A stretch of DNA of 64,000 bases from Physcomitrium patens (lineage: Eukaryota; Streptophyta; Bryopsida; Funariales; Funariaceae), in the NCBI RefSeq assembly GCF_000002425.4, contig NC_037260.1:14749329-14813328 (forward strand), given 5' to 3'. Within the stretch, counting starts at the first letter, position 1. Each line of letters opens with the position of its first letter. Both the position numbers and the translations under genes were made by a program. Positions 22,733-35,700 of this stretch are shown here, piece after piece. The notes under the pieces are model-generated. The model was given only the letters and a program-made list of their open reading frames with translations, did not search any database and was not told where the DNA came from.

Positions 22733-25700
22733 ATGGATGTTGATCATGTGACAGCGGTCTGCACTGGTCTAGGCTCTCTGCGTGAAAGCGGCAGCGGCAG
22801 GGCTGTGTATGTGAAGCATGCCGATTGCTTAGGTATGTATTGTGAGACACAACTCAGTTACGCGTCATTGATTCGAATTATGTTCAATACGTCATGATCT
22901 CTTCCATTTCGTCGCGAGTTCCATTACCTCAGAAACAGAGCAATTTCTGATGATCGCGGGAATCGTGATTCGTTGTTTCACAGCTAATTTGAGGCACCTG
23001 CAACGCTTCCTGAGGAGGGACGACCCTGTGCAACGTGACATCTTCATGCAGCTCGGGAAGTGGAACTCGATTCGGCAGGACATATTGCCTATCATTAACC
23101 ATTACCGACATGACTTCGACCTTGTCCTAAATGCTGGTAAGAAGGCTTCAATCTCCTCGACAAATCTGCAGTACGTGGAAGGTTGAAGGCACAAGTTCAA
23201 TGGACTTAAGTACTATCACAGGTTTCTGATCCCCGTGCGATGTTTATACATTAATGCAGTGAAGGTCATGGTGTTTTTGACAATGCCAATTGATCCGTCG
23301 TCAACTGACATTCCGCAACAGCTAGAATACTTGCGTCAATTCAAATCGGCTGTTCTCGAGGATGACTCTATAGGGGTGATAGTTTCTCATCTACAAGATC
23401 CCCTCGAGCACATGGAAAGGTACTTCTTGACGCTCTGGGGAAGCTCCTTCTGATGAGGTTGGGTCGCGGTGCAAATTCCATCTGGAGAAAGATGATTTGA
23501 TAGAATTTAGATGTGTGAAGGCCGGTGTGAAATTGACATTCGCTATGATGTGTTGGTCGTGCAGCGGAACACTGACTGATATGGATGGCAAGATGTTCCA
23601 ACTGGTGCTCACTCTAATAAGAAACCTTTTAGCTGTTGACGACCCATCATCTTCCTTAGTACGGGCTTCCGTGGCTAGCCCCCAAGCATTATATGTCAAG
23701 GATGCGCTCATCGAGCGACTGTTCAATGAGAATGTGATGGACCTACTTCTAGCTCTCATACAACATGTAGGTGGAGAGCAACCGTTCCTGCGGCACGACA
23801 ATCTTCTCATATTGGAAATCTTCAACTACCTTTTCTCGGGACAGATGCCAGATGTTATTGCGTCAAGTTACGACGAAGCACATGCGGTATTTGATTCCAT
23901 CCGAAACTTCCCACCCGATAGGTCAAGTGGTCGACTTTTGCTTCCTGCACGTGGATTGTGACCCTCATCGTTCCTAATTTCTTCGTTTCGAACATCACAA
24001 CCAGTTAAAATGTCCACGTAGGCTCTATGTACGAAAATAATCGATGGTCCAGTTCTTGTTGTGTCTGAGTAATTTTTGTGTCATATGTTCATGATAACAC
24101 GATACTGATGCCTTACATGTACTTCAGAAATCCAAAAGTCAGCCGTCTGGAGCAGCTCTGGAGGCATTGATGGCTAAGGAGAGAGAGGAGAGACGAAATC
24201 GCGGTTTTGTGGGCCCACGTCACTCAAACTTCTGTGGAATGTTCGTCCGCGTTGGCAAGGTATAGAATGCCACTCACAAATACTAATCTGCATCACACAA
24301 CTGCTTTGGGATCATGAACATGAGAAGGATCATTGAAGTAGTCTGCAAACCCAGCACTCGGTTGAATGCACCAGAGTATCTGACTTCAAATGTTATTGGT
24401 CCCCGACAGGATGGATCCAAGACCATGGTCACTAGAAATCCATACCAGTCGCCTCTAGATAATTTGTTTCAGAAACCTGAAATCAAAAGGGGGCAAGTGA
24501 AGAAAGTTGCTTCTGACCTTCCAGTACATGTTCCATCCAATTCCACTGTATGTAGCATGCTTAAGGTCTTCGCAGACCAGCTTTTGGAGGGTAATTATAA
24601 CTGTAAGTCATTTCACTTTACTTTGAATAGGCCTTGTTTACGTCGTCAGTAATGAGTGGATTCCAGCAGCATTTGATCTACTTTTCTCGAACTCGTTTAG
24701 AAATCTCCTGAGGGGCATGGATCTCACTGGCAGTTTTGGTCCTATGTTTGACGGTCTGGAAGACCATCCCTTGTAATTTCATAAGAGAATCGTGGAACTT
24801 CGCTTGTGTATGACTTGTCTGAAGATGCCAAATCAAAAAGTTTGACTGTTTGAGGTTGCGTCTTGCAGTGTTAATGCAGACTATTATAGATGATATCCGA
24901 GGTGAAAGAAACAATGTGCAGTCGCAGGATATCGTAATGTTTTTCGCTGTCGCCAAATTTTTTACGGCTTACCAGCGCTGTCACCTGATGAAGAAGGTAT
25001 GTCCGAATTCCTACATCCCTGTGCATTCAGAAACAAATATGTACACTGAACGTAAATAGTCTTGTTTCGAAGATCACCTGTTCTGTGCCGAATGTTTGAA
25101 ACTTATGCGCCCTCCCCTTTGCAGCCAAATGAGGGTGTACAATCAGCTGGAGAACGTGGAGATCCGGCTGGAGATAGTGGTCCTACGTTTCAAGGAAGAT
25201 GTGGTCGAATTGCATCCACCATGGATGAAGATATGTTCATTCTGGTCACCATGAAATGGCAATGCTTTGTCGAGAATGCAAAGTTGAGCAACGATTGGTT
25301 TCCAGCAACGTCCTCAGGAGAGCTTCTCAAAGAAATGGTAAATCCTTATCTTGTTAATGCTTGCATGAATTAGGGACTTCTGGATCAACTTGAATGTTGG
25401 TTCTTTGCCAGGTCATTGTCATCACACTGGCTGATTGGTCTAAATCAATTTAGACACGATTAATGTTTTGAATACGCACTTACGGGGCGTTCAATGCACT
25501 TAAGCTGCCCAGTGATGCAGGTTATTCCCCAATCATGTGTTTTCTCAATTACACTTCGCTGTGGGTATTTTGCAGATTCACATGCTAGACTACATTCTGA
25601 AGGCAGCTGATCGGAATTCAAGTGAAGGACAACAGGAAGTGCGTGTTGCACGAATCCTATTGTATAAAGTCTTCTACGACCACACAGAAAACGGAATCCT

Positions 25701-28700
25701 TCCATTCATCTGTCGTCTTATCAAAACATTTGACATCCATAAACAACCCCGCAGGCACGTCGAGCAATGATTTGAATCATAAAAAATGACTGTGTAATGA
25801 ACTGAATTTCTTAGAGTTTTCGATAGCTCTGTAACCAAGAGCTCATCTCTGGTGCGGTTAACTGTAAGTTTAAGAGAAGGTCCCCATTTTCCTTGTGTTG
25901 ACATCAGCTTGGCGCTTTTCTCCTGTGCAGTCAATTGGCGGGTTTGGTAGAGACTACGCACATTGTACTTCGGTTACTCGATTCCATCACTAAAGAAGAC
26001 GGGGCACTGAGGGTATGTTGTAAACTATTCTTTTCTTTCGCTCAGTGTTTCTCTCCTACGAGTGACTATTTCGCATCAACTGGTGAGGGATATCGTCAAC
26101 TACTGTTTAAGTAATGGTGGTGTCTCTCTCCAGGTCAAAAAAAAAGCTCGTGGTACTAAGAAGTCCTCCAAGCTCTCTCGGAAGAAAGGTGTACAGCCAT
26201 CTGGATCAACAAGGAAGGAGCCGGATCATAAATCCGGTAGCATCCATGAGGTAGAGGAGTCCAATACTTCTAATGAACCCCTAGTTGCACCCGAAGATCC
26301 TAACAGCAATACACTACTCTCCAATATTTTGCATGCCCAGCACGCAGATACGAATTTTGGGCCTGTTGAAGATATCGAAGTGGCAGGAGTGGAAGGACAT
26401 CATGGTGTTACTGATGAGCATGACTTTGATGAAGTTGAGGACAAGGAGGTTCATGACGTGGAAGAGAGCGAGATGGACAGTGAAGAAGAGGAAGAAGAGG
26501 AGGTGCAAACAAAAGAAGAGACTCTGGACGTTATGAAGTGCGTGAGGATGTTCGCTGACAATTCCATATTGCACAACTACTGTTGGCTTTTGAAGAATTA
26601 CCTCCTTAACACTCCGGCTATAAATTATTACATTGTAAGGATGTTGCAGCGGATCTCCCAGGACTGCATGATGGAGCCTATGTTGTATCAGGTAATTCTT
26701 GATCTCGAATAGTGCAGCTTCCAAATCTTTTATTTCTGCTACTTGATTTTACTATATAACTTCCTACTCCCGTTTTCATGGTTTGTCTTAGACTTAAAAC
26801 CCGAAAACTGTAGGAATTCTGGATGTCCTCTCATATTGATATTGTTGCATGCTCTGCTGCAGCTCTCAATATTGCAGACCTGCTACGAGATCCTTTCCAA
26901 CCACAGCTTAAGAAACTCCGAGCAACATCAGTACGTGATAGCATTTTTGACCAGCCTTGTCCGTCATCTCTTCGAAAAGCTGAAGTCATCACCCATGTTG
27001 TTTGTGGACATTCTCTTCTGGAAATCAAAACAAGACTGTCACTGCATCACAGCAAACTACATGATTCATGACCTCAAGAAGTTTAGCAGCAGTGGTAAAA
27101 CTCTCAGCAAATGGGCACAACTTGAGGATCGAAGGTCGTTATTGGATGGTTTGGGAGACGACGACGACGATGATAGTGGCAAGGAAACACATGCCCAGAA
27201 TCGAAGAGCCTTGTTGAACAGTTTGGGAGATGGCGACGATGATCTAGGAAATGATGGAAACCTGCCTAGTGTTGAGACTCTCTTCAGGTCAGTGGACCGG
27301 TTTGTGACCTCTCACAACTCAAGATTGTACTAGTGCTAGTCTTTTGTGGAGATGATATAGCTGTTGGTACTTATGTCTCTAATTCGAAGGTTCTGTGGAG
27401 AGTGAATTGTCAGAGGAAATAAATGACGAGGATTTTTTTTGTCTGCAGCAACAAGGAGAAAGGAAAAGTAAAAAGGCAGAAGGCTGTGAAAAAGAAAGGT
27501 CTTTTTACTGATTTTCAGGAAGACCTGATCAAAGACCTGTTTAAGACGTATGCCCCCTCCTTCATAGGCACATTGGATGTTTTTTTTTGTCATTTCTTTT
27601 ATCTGATTTAGAATCCAAATGTCAGTGTAGTTTTCCTTGGATACACTTGGTAAGAGCTGGTGTGAGTAGTTGGTGTCTCCCTCTGTAATTTGTCTGATCT
27701 GGGCCTCTCCTGAATTCTAACGTCTTCGAATGAATCGTAATGCTTTACAGTTTCGAAAAGAATCGTAGCTGCAACAAGCTTATTGCAGAGGGACTAGAGA
27801 AGGCCGGGGCTGTTCAGGATTCTGGTGAGCCGTTCACTCCTTCGCAAATTGGTCGAGGCCTAAAACGGCTGGGCCTTGCCAGAGTTGTTGGGAAGATCAC
27901 CCAGAACAAGTTTCTTCGAAATATCAGAAATGACAGCGAGAATGAGGATGGAAGTGATTCTGATAATCAAGAGAATACGCATCACACCGATGCACAGAGA
28001 GATCATGACCCAGATAGCAGATCCGACGAAGAAATAAGCGAGGAAGAAGACATTGCAGGTCCTGGAGGGATGAAGGGGCTGCTGGAGAGCTTAGATGAGG
28101 AAAGTGACGATGAGGATAGCAATCAGGATGATATTTTGAAAAACGATGTACTTTCTGCAGAGAAAAATGATTTAAAGGGTTCCAAGAAGAAGAGAAAATC
28201 TGGAATTTCAGAAATTTCAGGAGGAAATGAGGTGCCTAAACGGAGACGCAAAAGTGGGCTTTTTAGTAAAGAACAGGACCATAAACTTCAGTCTCTATTC
28301 GAAAAGTAAGTCTGTCCTAAGATTGAATTTATCTAGGCTTTTCATTTTTAGGTTAAATGAATGCTCATTTGAATGTCATCTTCCTGTACTTACATTTCCA
28401 ATTGGTTTGGGACATCCTGAAGGTACAAGGGAATGACAAGATTTAAGCACCTCATATCGAATGATCTTGAAGGAGACTTCACCACTGCTCAAATTGAGCG
28501 GAGACTGCAGCAATTGGGTTGCGTTGAACCTCGAAAGCGGAAATCTAAACTGGCACAAATGTCAGATGATGAAGATAAATCTGAGAAGGAAGATGATGTG
28601 GAACCCAACCCGGATGATTCTAAGGAGGGCCAGCATGCCGATATTAATGTATCTAGTGCTTTTAAGGCTTCCTGGGGGCTTTCAGCGCGAAAACATACTC

Positions 28701-29883
28701 AAATCAACAAACCTACAGCAGACGTGCACCACGAAACGCAGCAGGGAGATTCTAGTGATGATAACATACCCTTAGCTCAACATCTATCTATGAGGAATTC
28801 TTTGCGAAAGAAAAAAGCACATCCCAATAACGAAGGTCCTCGTGAGGAACTAGAAGTGGGAATGGGGGTTGGAGGCGAGAACACAGGGGCCAAAGATGCT
28901 GCCGATGAAATTCAGGTGTCAGGTGTAGTAGTTAGTTGCGAGTTACCAAGACCATCTGAAGTGGGAATGCTGGAGGATCAGCCAAAGACCACAAATTCGG
29001 CCTCCAAAGACTGCGACTCTGACGACCAGTTGCTGGAGAAATCAGAGACTGGAAAGGTCTCCAAGGTTTTCCAAAGAAAGAGGCGACAATCGGGGAGACA
29101 TCCTATTGAGGGTGTAATGGACAAATTCGAAGTTAGTGATGGCGACAGAGACGATGCCATTATCAATGCCAAGAAGACGCACGAAAGAAAGAGAAGGCCT
29201 TCTTTGGAGCCGAAGAGGTCAACTTGGGGTGACTCGGACACAGGTACCTTTCAAAATCCTTTTGGAAGTCAATGCTCTGCGCCTGTAATATGTATTCGAG
29301 CATTACTTTTGTATCGCAAATTCTTACTCTTGGCTGTTCGCGTTGTTTTTTAAAGATGTATCCGACATAGAGGATACGCAAGATCTTGCAGCAGCTTTGC
29401 AAGAAGTCCGAATCTACGACAACCATCTTGCATCAACATCAAAGAAGCGTAGACTTCAAAGAAAACAGACGTCGAGCAATGATGAGGTTAGTATCACTCA
29501 CCAATGGCGATGGAGTGCGTTAGAGGATTTTGGTTCCCATAGGTTTGTTTCGTACAAGTCTCACCTGCCTTGTGCATTTTGGCATAGTACCTTTTATTTA
29601 GATGCATTGTGCGCATCTCAATGCATTCTTAAGATATTACTATTTACTATGTCCAAGTGTGCTTTTTAACGAAGAGTGCAAATGTTATCAATGTCTCCTC
29701 GATGTTCTCCTGAAACGTGAGCTGTTTCTGCAGGTGGATGTTGGTGGTGAGGAGCTGGTTACCATTAGTTCAGGTGTAGAGAGCTACTTTCAAGATGACA
29801 CCACATTGGAAGAACATCTTCTCACAAGGAAAGGTGCAAGGAAAGCATTGATTGATGCAATGACGTCAGATGAGGATGAGTGA
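22733..29883 (+). CDS. TIM: TIMELESS/TOF1 replication-fork protection protein
   Basis: Seventeen exons close in frame to 1,474 aa: 22733-22832, 22984-23136, 23260-23419, 23565-23921, 24139-24259, 24410-24602, 24869-24996, 25125-25337, 25576-25754, 25931-26012, 26134-26691, 26863-27287, 27449-27547, 27751-28305, 28423-29243, 29356-29486, 29734-29883. Exons 1-10 encode the helical-repeat TIMELESS N-terminal domain (blocks such as LVLTLIRNLLAV, NRGFVGPRHSNF and LVETTHIVLRLL). Exon 11 adds a Lys-rich then Glu/Asp-rich linker. Exon 12 continues the helical fold (LTSLVRHLFEKLKSSPMLFVDILFWK). Exons 13-15 hold two Myb-like repeats (GLFTDFQEDLIKDLF and GLFSKEQDHKLQSLF), as in animal TIMELESS. The tail is acidic or charged and disordered. 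The family pairs with TIPIN to stabilise stalled forks and couple helicase with polymerase. The intron after exon 9 appears to use a GC donor. The acceptor of exon 5 is chosen by phase and is the least certain junction. Confidence 0.93.
25755..25930 (+). other. non-canonical GC-AG intron of TIMELESS
   Basis: Exon 9 ends CGCAG and the intron starts GCACGT. The acceptor is TGTGCAG at 25930. Only this junction gives the conserved Q-P-R-S-Q-L-A-G-L-V-E reading across the splice. Confidence 0.7.
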
Positions 29884-31000
29884 GATGTCCTGATTGAACC
29901 ATGTTTCGTGTAATATAGCCATCTCTAACGATTTACGAACAGCTTGTATAATTTTCAATGTAGTTTACAGATGCTAGATGGCCAGAAGGCTACTTAGCAA
30001 CTATACAGTCTCTCTGCCTCGGCAATAAACAGGACAGATAATTGATTCAGTGCAGCAGTTATCATTTATCAATGAGGGTTAAACCTGCATTGGTGCTAGG
30101 AGTTGGAGCAAAGGATATCTGAGAATACTATATTTCTAAGGCAGTTGTGGATTTCGAATGTGCCATATTTGATTGCGGGTGTGACGTGAATCTGACGTGT
30201 AACACTTGAGCCACGTGAACCCTGATAGGAAAAATCTCCGTGGAGTTCTTGAGCATTAATTCTTCTCTGCTGCTTCTTCTCCCAATTCGGGATCTAAGTT
30301 TGGTTTAATCCATGGATCAAATTGCATGGGAGTGTGAAGACGCGTTTTGTGTGGGTATGTTACCAAACAATTCCAGAGCTTGTCTGATAGGGCAAATCCA
30401 TCTTCTCCGCTCCATTTGCCGTCCGAGCTCCCTCATCTATTTTCTCGGATCAAGGCTGGCGAGGATTATTATATCATAGACGGCAATCTGAAGTTGAAAT
30501 GCCCCAAGTTGCTCCTCCAGCGAATGTGCCCATATCGGGCCGGATTACCTTACCGAAAAGTCAAATCATCTATATGTGGAGTTTGGAGTGGCTAGTTCAG
30601 GAAGGCCGACGTGCGGCGGAACGGCTCCATTTAAGGGTGGACTGCCTAAATAGTCACCAGAACGTCCTCTGACCAGCACGGTGTACAGACAATGCGCGTT
30701 AATTCTCAGAGAAACTCGGTATCTAATATCCGAAACCCATAACGAATGTAAGCTGATTGAGAACACGATGATCGTCCATATCACAAATGAAAACGGAGGT
30801 GAAGACATTGTGCCAAAAAACTCGGTGGGATATGGTTGCAAACGGATAAGATGTTGCAGTTATGCTGGAGAGCAACAGTATCTGGAATGGATGATTAGGA
30901 GGAGATGTAATGCTGAGTACTTTAGGCTTAGAGTAATACGAGTGCTTTTTTTTCGATCAATTGGTTTATGACATTTGGAAATAAACCACTGAAGTCTTAC
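29884..31000 (+). other. TIMELESS 3' UTR and unassigned short ORFs
   Basis: After the stop at 29883 an AATAAA lies at 30024-30029. Beyond it, 30303-30971 has gene-like composition with short overlapping ORFs (for example 30347-30595 and 30681-30971) that match nothing I know and show no convincing splice chain. They could be remnants of a gene or part of a non-coding transcript. Confidence 0.4.
30024..30029 (+). terminator. polyadenylation signal, TIMELESS
   Basis: AATAAA about 140 nt after the stop codon, in a plausible 3' UTR position. Confidence 0.5.
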
Positions 31001-31870
31001 AATTCAGTGTAAGGAATGCTTCAATAATGATTACCTCACGGATAGTAAAATATTTAAGTACTTCAGCTGCTCATGTTTTTCAGACAATGTCAGCATTGAT
31101 ATCAATCCTAAAACTCAAAGACATCATTAACTTTCAGTCCCAATGCTTGATAGTAATGCTGAACTTCTAAAACCTATTATTAGAAAAATTGATAGGCACA
31201 ATGATAATAAGTAATCTCAGAATACTAATGTGAACAACTGTGTAAATATGTATATGGGTTATGTAGAGAGTGCTTTGTGACTTCCCGGGGTAAATGCCTT
31301 TTAAAAAAATCATATTGACACGATAATTAACTGTTACGTTCATTACATGTTAACATTATTCAACATCAATATCTATTTACTTGAATGTTTGATTGAATAC
31401 AATGGAGTTGCAACATCTTTATTTAGTAATTCTATTTATATTTATATAGAAAGAGATTTTGTACTGTTGCAACAGTATTTGCAAAAGCAAATTACAAAGG
31501 GTTTGAGAATTCGAAAATTTAAAATTACAGTGAAATTATAATATTTCTATTAAATTACCATAGAAATTCCAATTATTGGCAAACTTTTATATGTAACTAA
31601 TGTATGTGTATGTATGCACATATATATAGTAATGTTATATATAGCTATCCAAGTACCTTTATAAATTCATTACCAATAAACAATTTTTATCACTGTCACA
31701 TAAAAATTAGTACATTAATGGGATTAAATTCATTTTCTCTATTATAGGTCTACAAATTATTAGTTTTGTATTGTAAACTAATATTTTTATCATTATGGTC
31801 TACATACTAAGAATGGTTTGAAGAAATCTATGATGCATATCAAGTAGTTTAACAACGTTGAGAGAAACAA

Positions 31871-31871
<1 letters not shown>

Positions 31872-31901
<30 letters not shown>
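31872..31901. repeat. A30 homopolymer
   Basis: Thirty uninterrupted A residues. No retroposon body or target duplication was recognised around it. Confidence 0.9.
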
Positions 31902-31903
<2 letters not shown>

Positions 31904-33253
31904 TGGTAATCAATGTCGACATTAATGCATGATGTTACATGCAGAAATGATGTTAGTGATATTTCACTTGTAAATTTTAAGCGTAATTTACACACAATAG
32001 TGAAGTTGAATCATCAATGCAGTACCACCAGTCCAAAAATGAATTTAAGTCCACCACTTTGATCTAAAAATTAATAAATTATTATGCCAACAACGTTTGT
32101 TTTGAAGTAGTTTGATGGTTTAAAATGAAAAAAAAGAAAATAAAAAGGGGGTTAGGTTTTCATTTGACACAAGATTTCAATTCCAATTAACTTAGATCTT
32201 TATAAACAGTCAGGTAAAAGCACTTCTACCGTGACTTGCAATCCACGTCACCAATCCACGTCAACACCTCATGTGCTGTCGTGGCACTGCACTCCATGCC
32301 CCACATGACCCCCATTTCCACTGTAGCTCACGGATGGATGATATCATCCAGCGGAAAGACACATCAACTCTGTTTTCAGATCACATTCGTAACTAAATCT
32401 GAATAAAAATACAATCATATCTTACATGTTCCCATTCACGTTCTCATTTCCGTTCCCATCATGTTCCCGCACATTTCACATGGAATGGGGTTCCTCAATG
32501 AAAAAGTTCTCACAGTGGTAGTTGTATTTGACAGGTGAAACCCACTAACTAGTCTTCCCTGAACAAAAAATACTAATAATAATGATGAGAAGCACAAAAG
32601 AGAGTGTGGCTTATGAGTCACAAGCATATCCAAATACTCTGTCCACGCATGCACTGTTAAAACAGCATGGGAACACAAACTGGTGAGATAGTCCTCCATC
32701 ATGTCCCGTCAGCACCACACCAGATTAAAGAACATTGGCACAATCAAATGACACCTGTGTCTTTTTGAGTCCACTCACACATTGAATGTCAAAACTCTCG
32801 CACACTCTCACAATACACAACAGTTGGTGCCTTTTTTTCATGAATGAATGTCCCCTCACATCCCTTTCTTTTGTGAAGTACTGGGTCTGCTTGTGATAAC
32901 CCATCCATCCATCCGTTCCACAAGATACAGTTTCCTGGATGTGATCTCTCCTGCCTCACATGATCCACCATACACATGTGTGCAAATGGCATGGGGAACC
33001 TGTTCACGACCTCCACCATGCTTTTCTGCTGCTGCTGCAGGTTTCAAAGTTTCCGATCTTGGAAAGGGGGTAGCAGATTCATGTTCCTTGGTTGCAGCTC
33101 CCTGTTCATCCACCATTCATTCATTCATCCATCCATCCAATGGGACATATCTGGATCGGTTCTGTCCATCTGAGCCAATGTCTGTTCTGTTCTGTGGCAC
33201 AAGAAAGGCCAGACATTATTTATTTATTTATTTTATGACTCTTATCTTTGTGT

Positions 33254-33284
<31 letters not shown>

Positions 33285-35115
33285 TTTTACATGCATCTTT
33301 TTCATTCTTGTCCTTCACTTTACCTTGTTGAACATATTTGAAGGGGAATTTCTTAAGGTGGGCCTTGTTGGACAAGTTGATGGCTAGCAAATGTGGGTGC
33401 ACCACCTTGCAAAACGCCCCACATGAACAATTCCCCTCATCCACATCAAGTTGTTGCCCAAAGTGGTCCTTGGGGAGGAAGATTGAACATGTGTCTCCAC
33501 CCCCATATCACCTTTAATTCCTTTGACTTTCTTTTCAGTTTTCATTATTTCGACTACCCAAGATAGTTCTTTCATAACAACACCTTAAAATAAAAACACC
33601 CTGAAGAGAATGGGGCAACACTTTGCACTTGAAGCCTGATGACAACAAAGAGCTGAGAGATAAGACTGATGATGGTGGTGCTAAGAACCTTTTTTTGTCT
33701 GGTTGGTGAGGCCCTGCAAATGGAGGTCGGATTTAGGGCTGTGTAGAAAAGGTAGTGGTTGCTTGAAATTAGGGCTGTTGGATATGGATTTTGTTGTTGA
33801 GACACATGGCACCATGAACGCATGCCATGTTTCTGAGACTAGCTTCCATTCAGACAGGTCACAGTCTGTCTGTAAACTGTCTGGAAATTTACACAGTGGT
33901 CAATGTTTTAGGGTTGGAGTTTTGGCACTCATGGTGGTGTTTTTGTTTGTTTTAAAATGTTGGACATATTGCACATTGAGTGTCAAAGCAGGAAAATATT
34001 AAGATTCAACTTGAAATCAAGTAATTGTGGCAATCTATGTATTGACACATGGGGTGCAACAAAGCTTAATTTCAGAGTTGCAATGAATAATAGTATATAC
34101 AAAACTGCTCACTGAATGCTTGTCACTATGTGTGTCAGAACTCCCCAAATTACCTTTTAAAAATATGTCAATGTTGTATACAAGAGATGGATTTGCTGGT
34201 GGCATCTTAAAATTCATACCTTGTGAAATGGCTACTGTACAAAATAAGTGAGTAATTGAAAGGGGTTTGTGAAAAGGTTCCATTTAGTATAAAGCAATGA
34301 ATTGGTAATTTAACCATGTCAACTCTTACAAAATAAGGACACATTAATGGATGGATTTTATTGTATATGTATATATGCATCAACAACAATTTCAGCACCT
34401 GCAAAAAATGCTATTAAGGTACAAATTTGAATTATTTGAATCTAAGCATTTATTTTAATCATTGTGGATAAAAAGTTACTAATGATTGAAAATAGTTTCC
34501 TATTGAGACGTTTTAAAAAAAAGGGTAATTCATGTATCTATTTAAATTTAAATAATATTCCAAATCAATAGAAAAATAATTAAAAATAAAAAATGGTAGT
34601 GGGGTAACTTAATGTGTTGTGTCCATAGTGTATGACACATATTTGATCCTATTGCAATTATGGTGCTTTACCATACTTTTTAAAAATCCTAAATGTCCTT
34701 AACATCATTAGTTAATTGAATGGTTTACTTTTTATAAAAATGTTTTCTTATGATCTTAAAAACAAGTTAATGTATCATTCTTCTCTCTGTCTTTCACAAT
34801 CTTAGATTAAAGTCTAAAACAAAATACAGTTATTTATAGAATGAAATCTAAGTTCTGTCATTTATTTTATTGTTATCCTTTCATGTTTATACATTTTCTC
34901 CTTGTAAAGCTTGTCCTTTAAAAAAGAAAATACTATCTCAAATACAAAATAGAAATTCAAAGGTTATTATATGTCCTTGTTTCATATATTTTTTAAAAAT
35001 TCCCAATGATTACAAAAAAATTGGTATTTAACTTAACCCACAATTTCATGTGATATATGAAGTTAGCCATTTCATTATCCTGAAAAAAAAAGTGGTATAA
35101 ATGATGCTTGTAGAC

Positions 35116-35118
<3 letters not shown>

Positions 35119-35156
<38 letters not shown>
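35119..35156. repeat. (GA)n microsatellite
   Basis: Nineteen uninterrupted AG units. Confidence 0.95.
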
Positions 35157-35157
<1 letters not shown>

Positions 35158-35700
35158 ACAATAAAATTCAGAGGAAGGAAACCCAATTAAATTATCACAA
35201 GTTACAGGGCTCTTTGTGTAAGACTTTGTCAGAATTCAAAGAGTGAATGTATATTGAATTAGAAAACATGGGCCAAGAAGAGACCTATGATGCACATGAA
35301 ATCATGAATTAATTTAGGAAATTGATTTTTAAAAGTTTCTACCTAAAATGTTTTTATAGTTGATGATTTGAGGTTAACATAATTTAAGGGAAATTATCAA
35401 AAAGGGGAAATCAAAATACAAATTAAAGTGCACCAATCAAATATATTTAAAAGAAAAACACATAATTTCAAGTGAGATTGTTTTCTAATTGTTGCACAAT
35501 ACGTCTCCCTCTATTCATTTGTTTTTACACACATACACATATATCTTAATCTCTATATATACATGTGTGTGTGTGTGTGTGTGTGTTTCTCAAAGAGCCT
35601 CACTCAATCCCATCTGACTTTATTTAAATTTAAATTTAATACTTTAATTTATAAGTAATCAAGATGGAAAAGCAAACATTTGCCTGGATTCTAGAATGAC

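Larger units (their letters stand above)
31001..35700. other. intergenic region, mostly AT-rich
   Basis: No gene recognised. It contains a 30-nt A run (31872-31901), a more balanced block at about 32200-33560 with short ORFs on both strands, (CATT)n/(CATC)n and (ATT)n tracts at about 33115-33285, a (GA)n run at 35119-35156 and a (TG)n run at 35564-35587. Confidence 0.5.

Noticed and set aside
23391-23825. Minus-strand 144-codon ORF
   Set aside because: Antisense shadow of TIMELESS exon 4.
31872-31901. A30 tract as the tail of a retroposon
   Set aside because: No body with similarity to LINE or SINE was recognised, and no target duplication was found.
32848-33387. 179-codon plus-strand ORF
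   Set aside because: It runs through ATT and CATC tracts and the translation is low-complexity.
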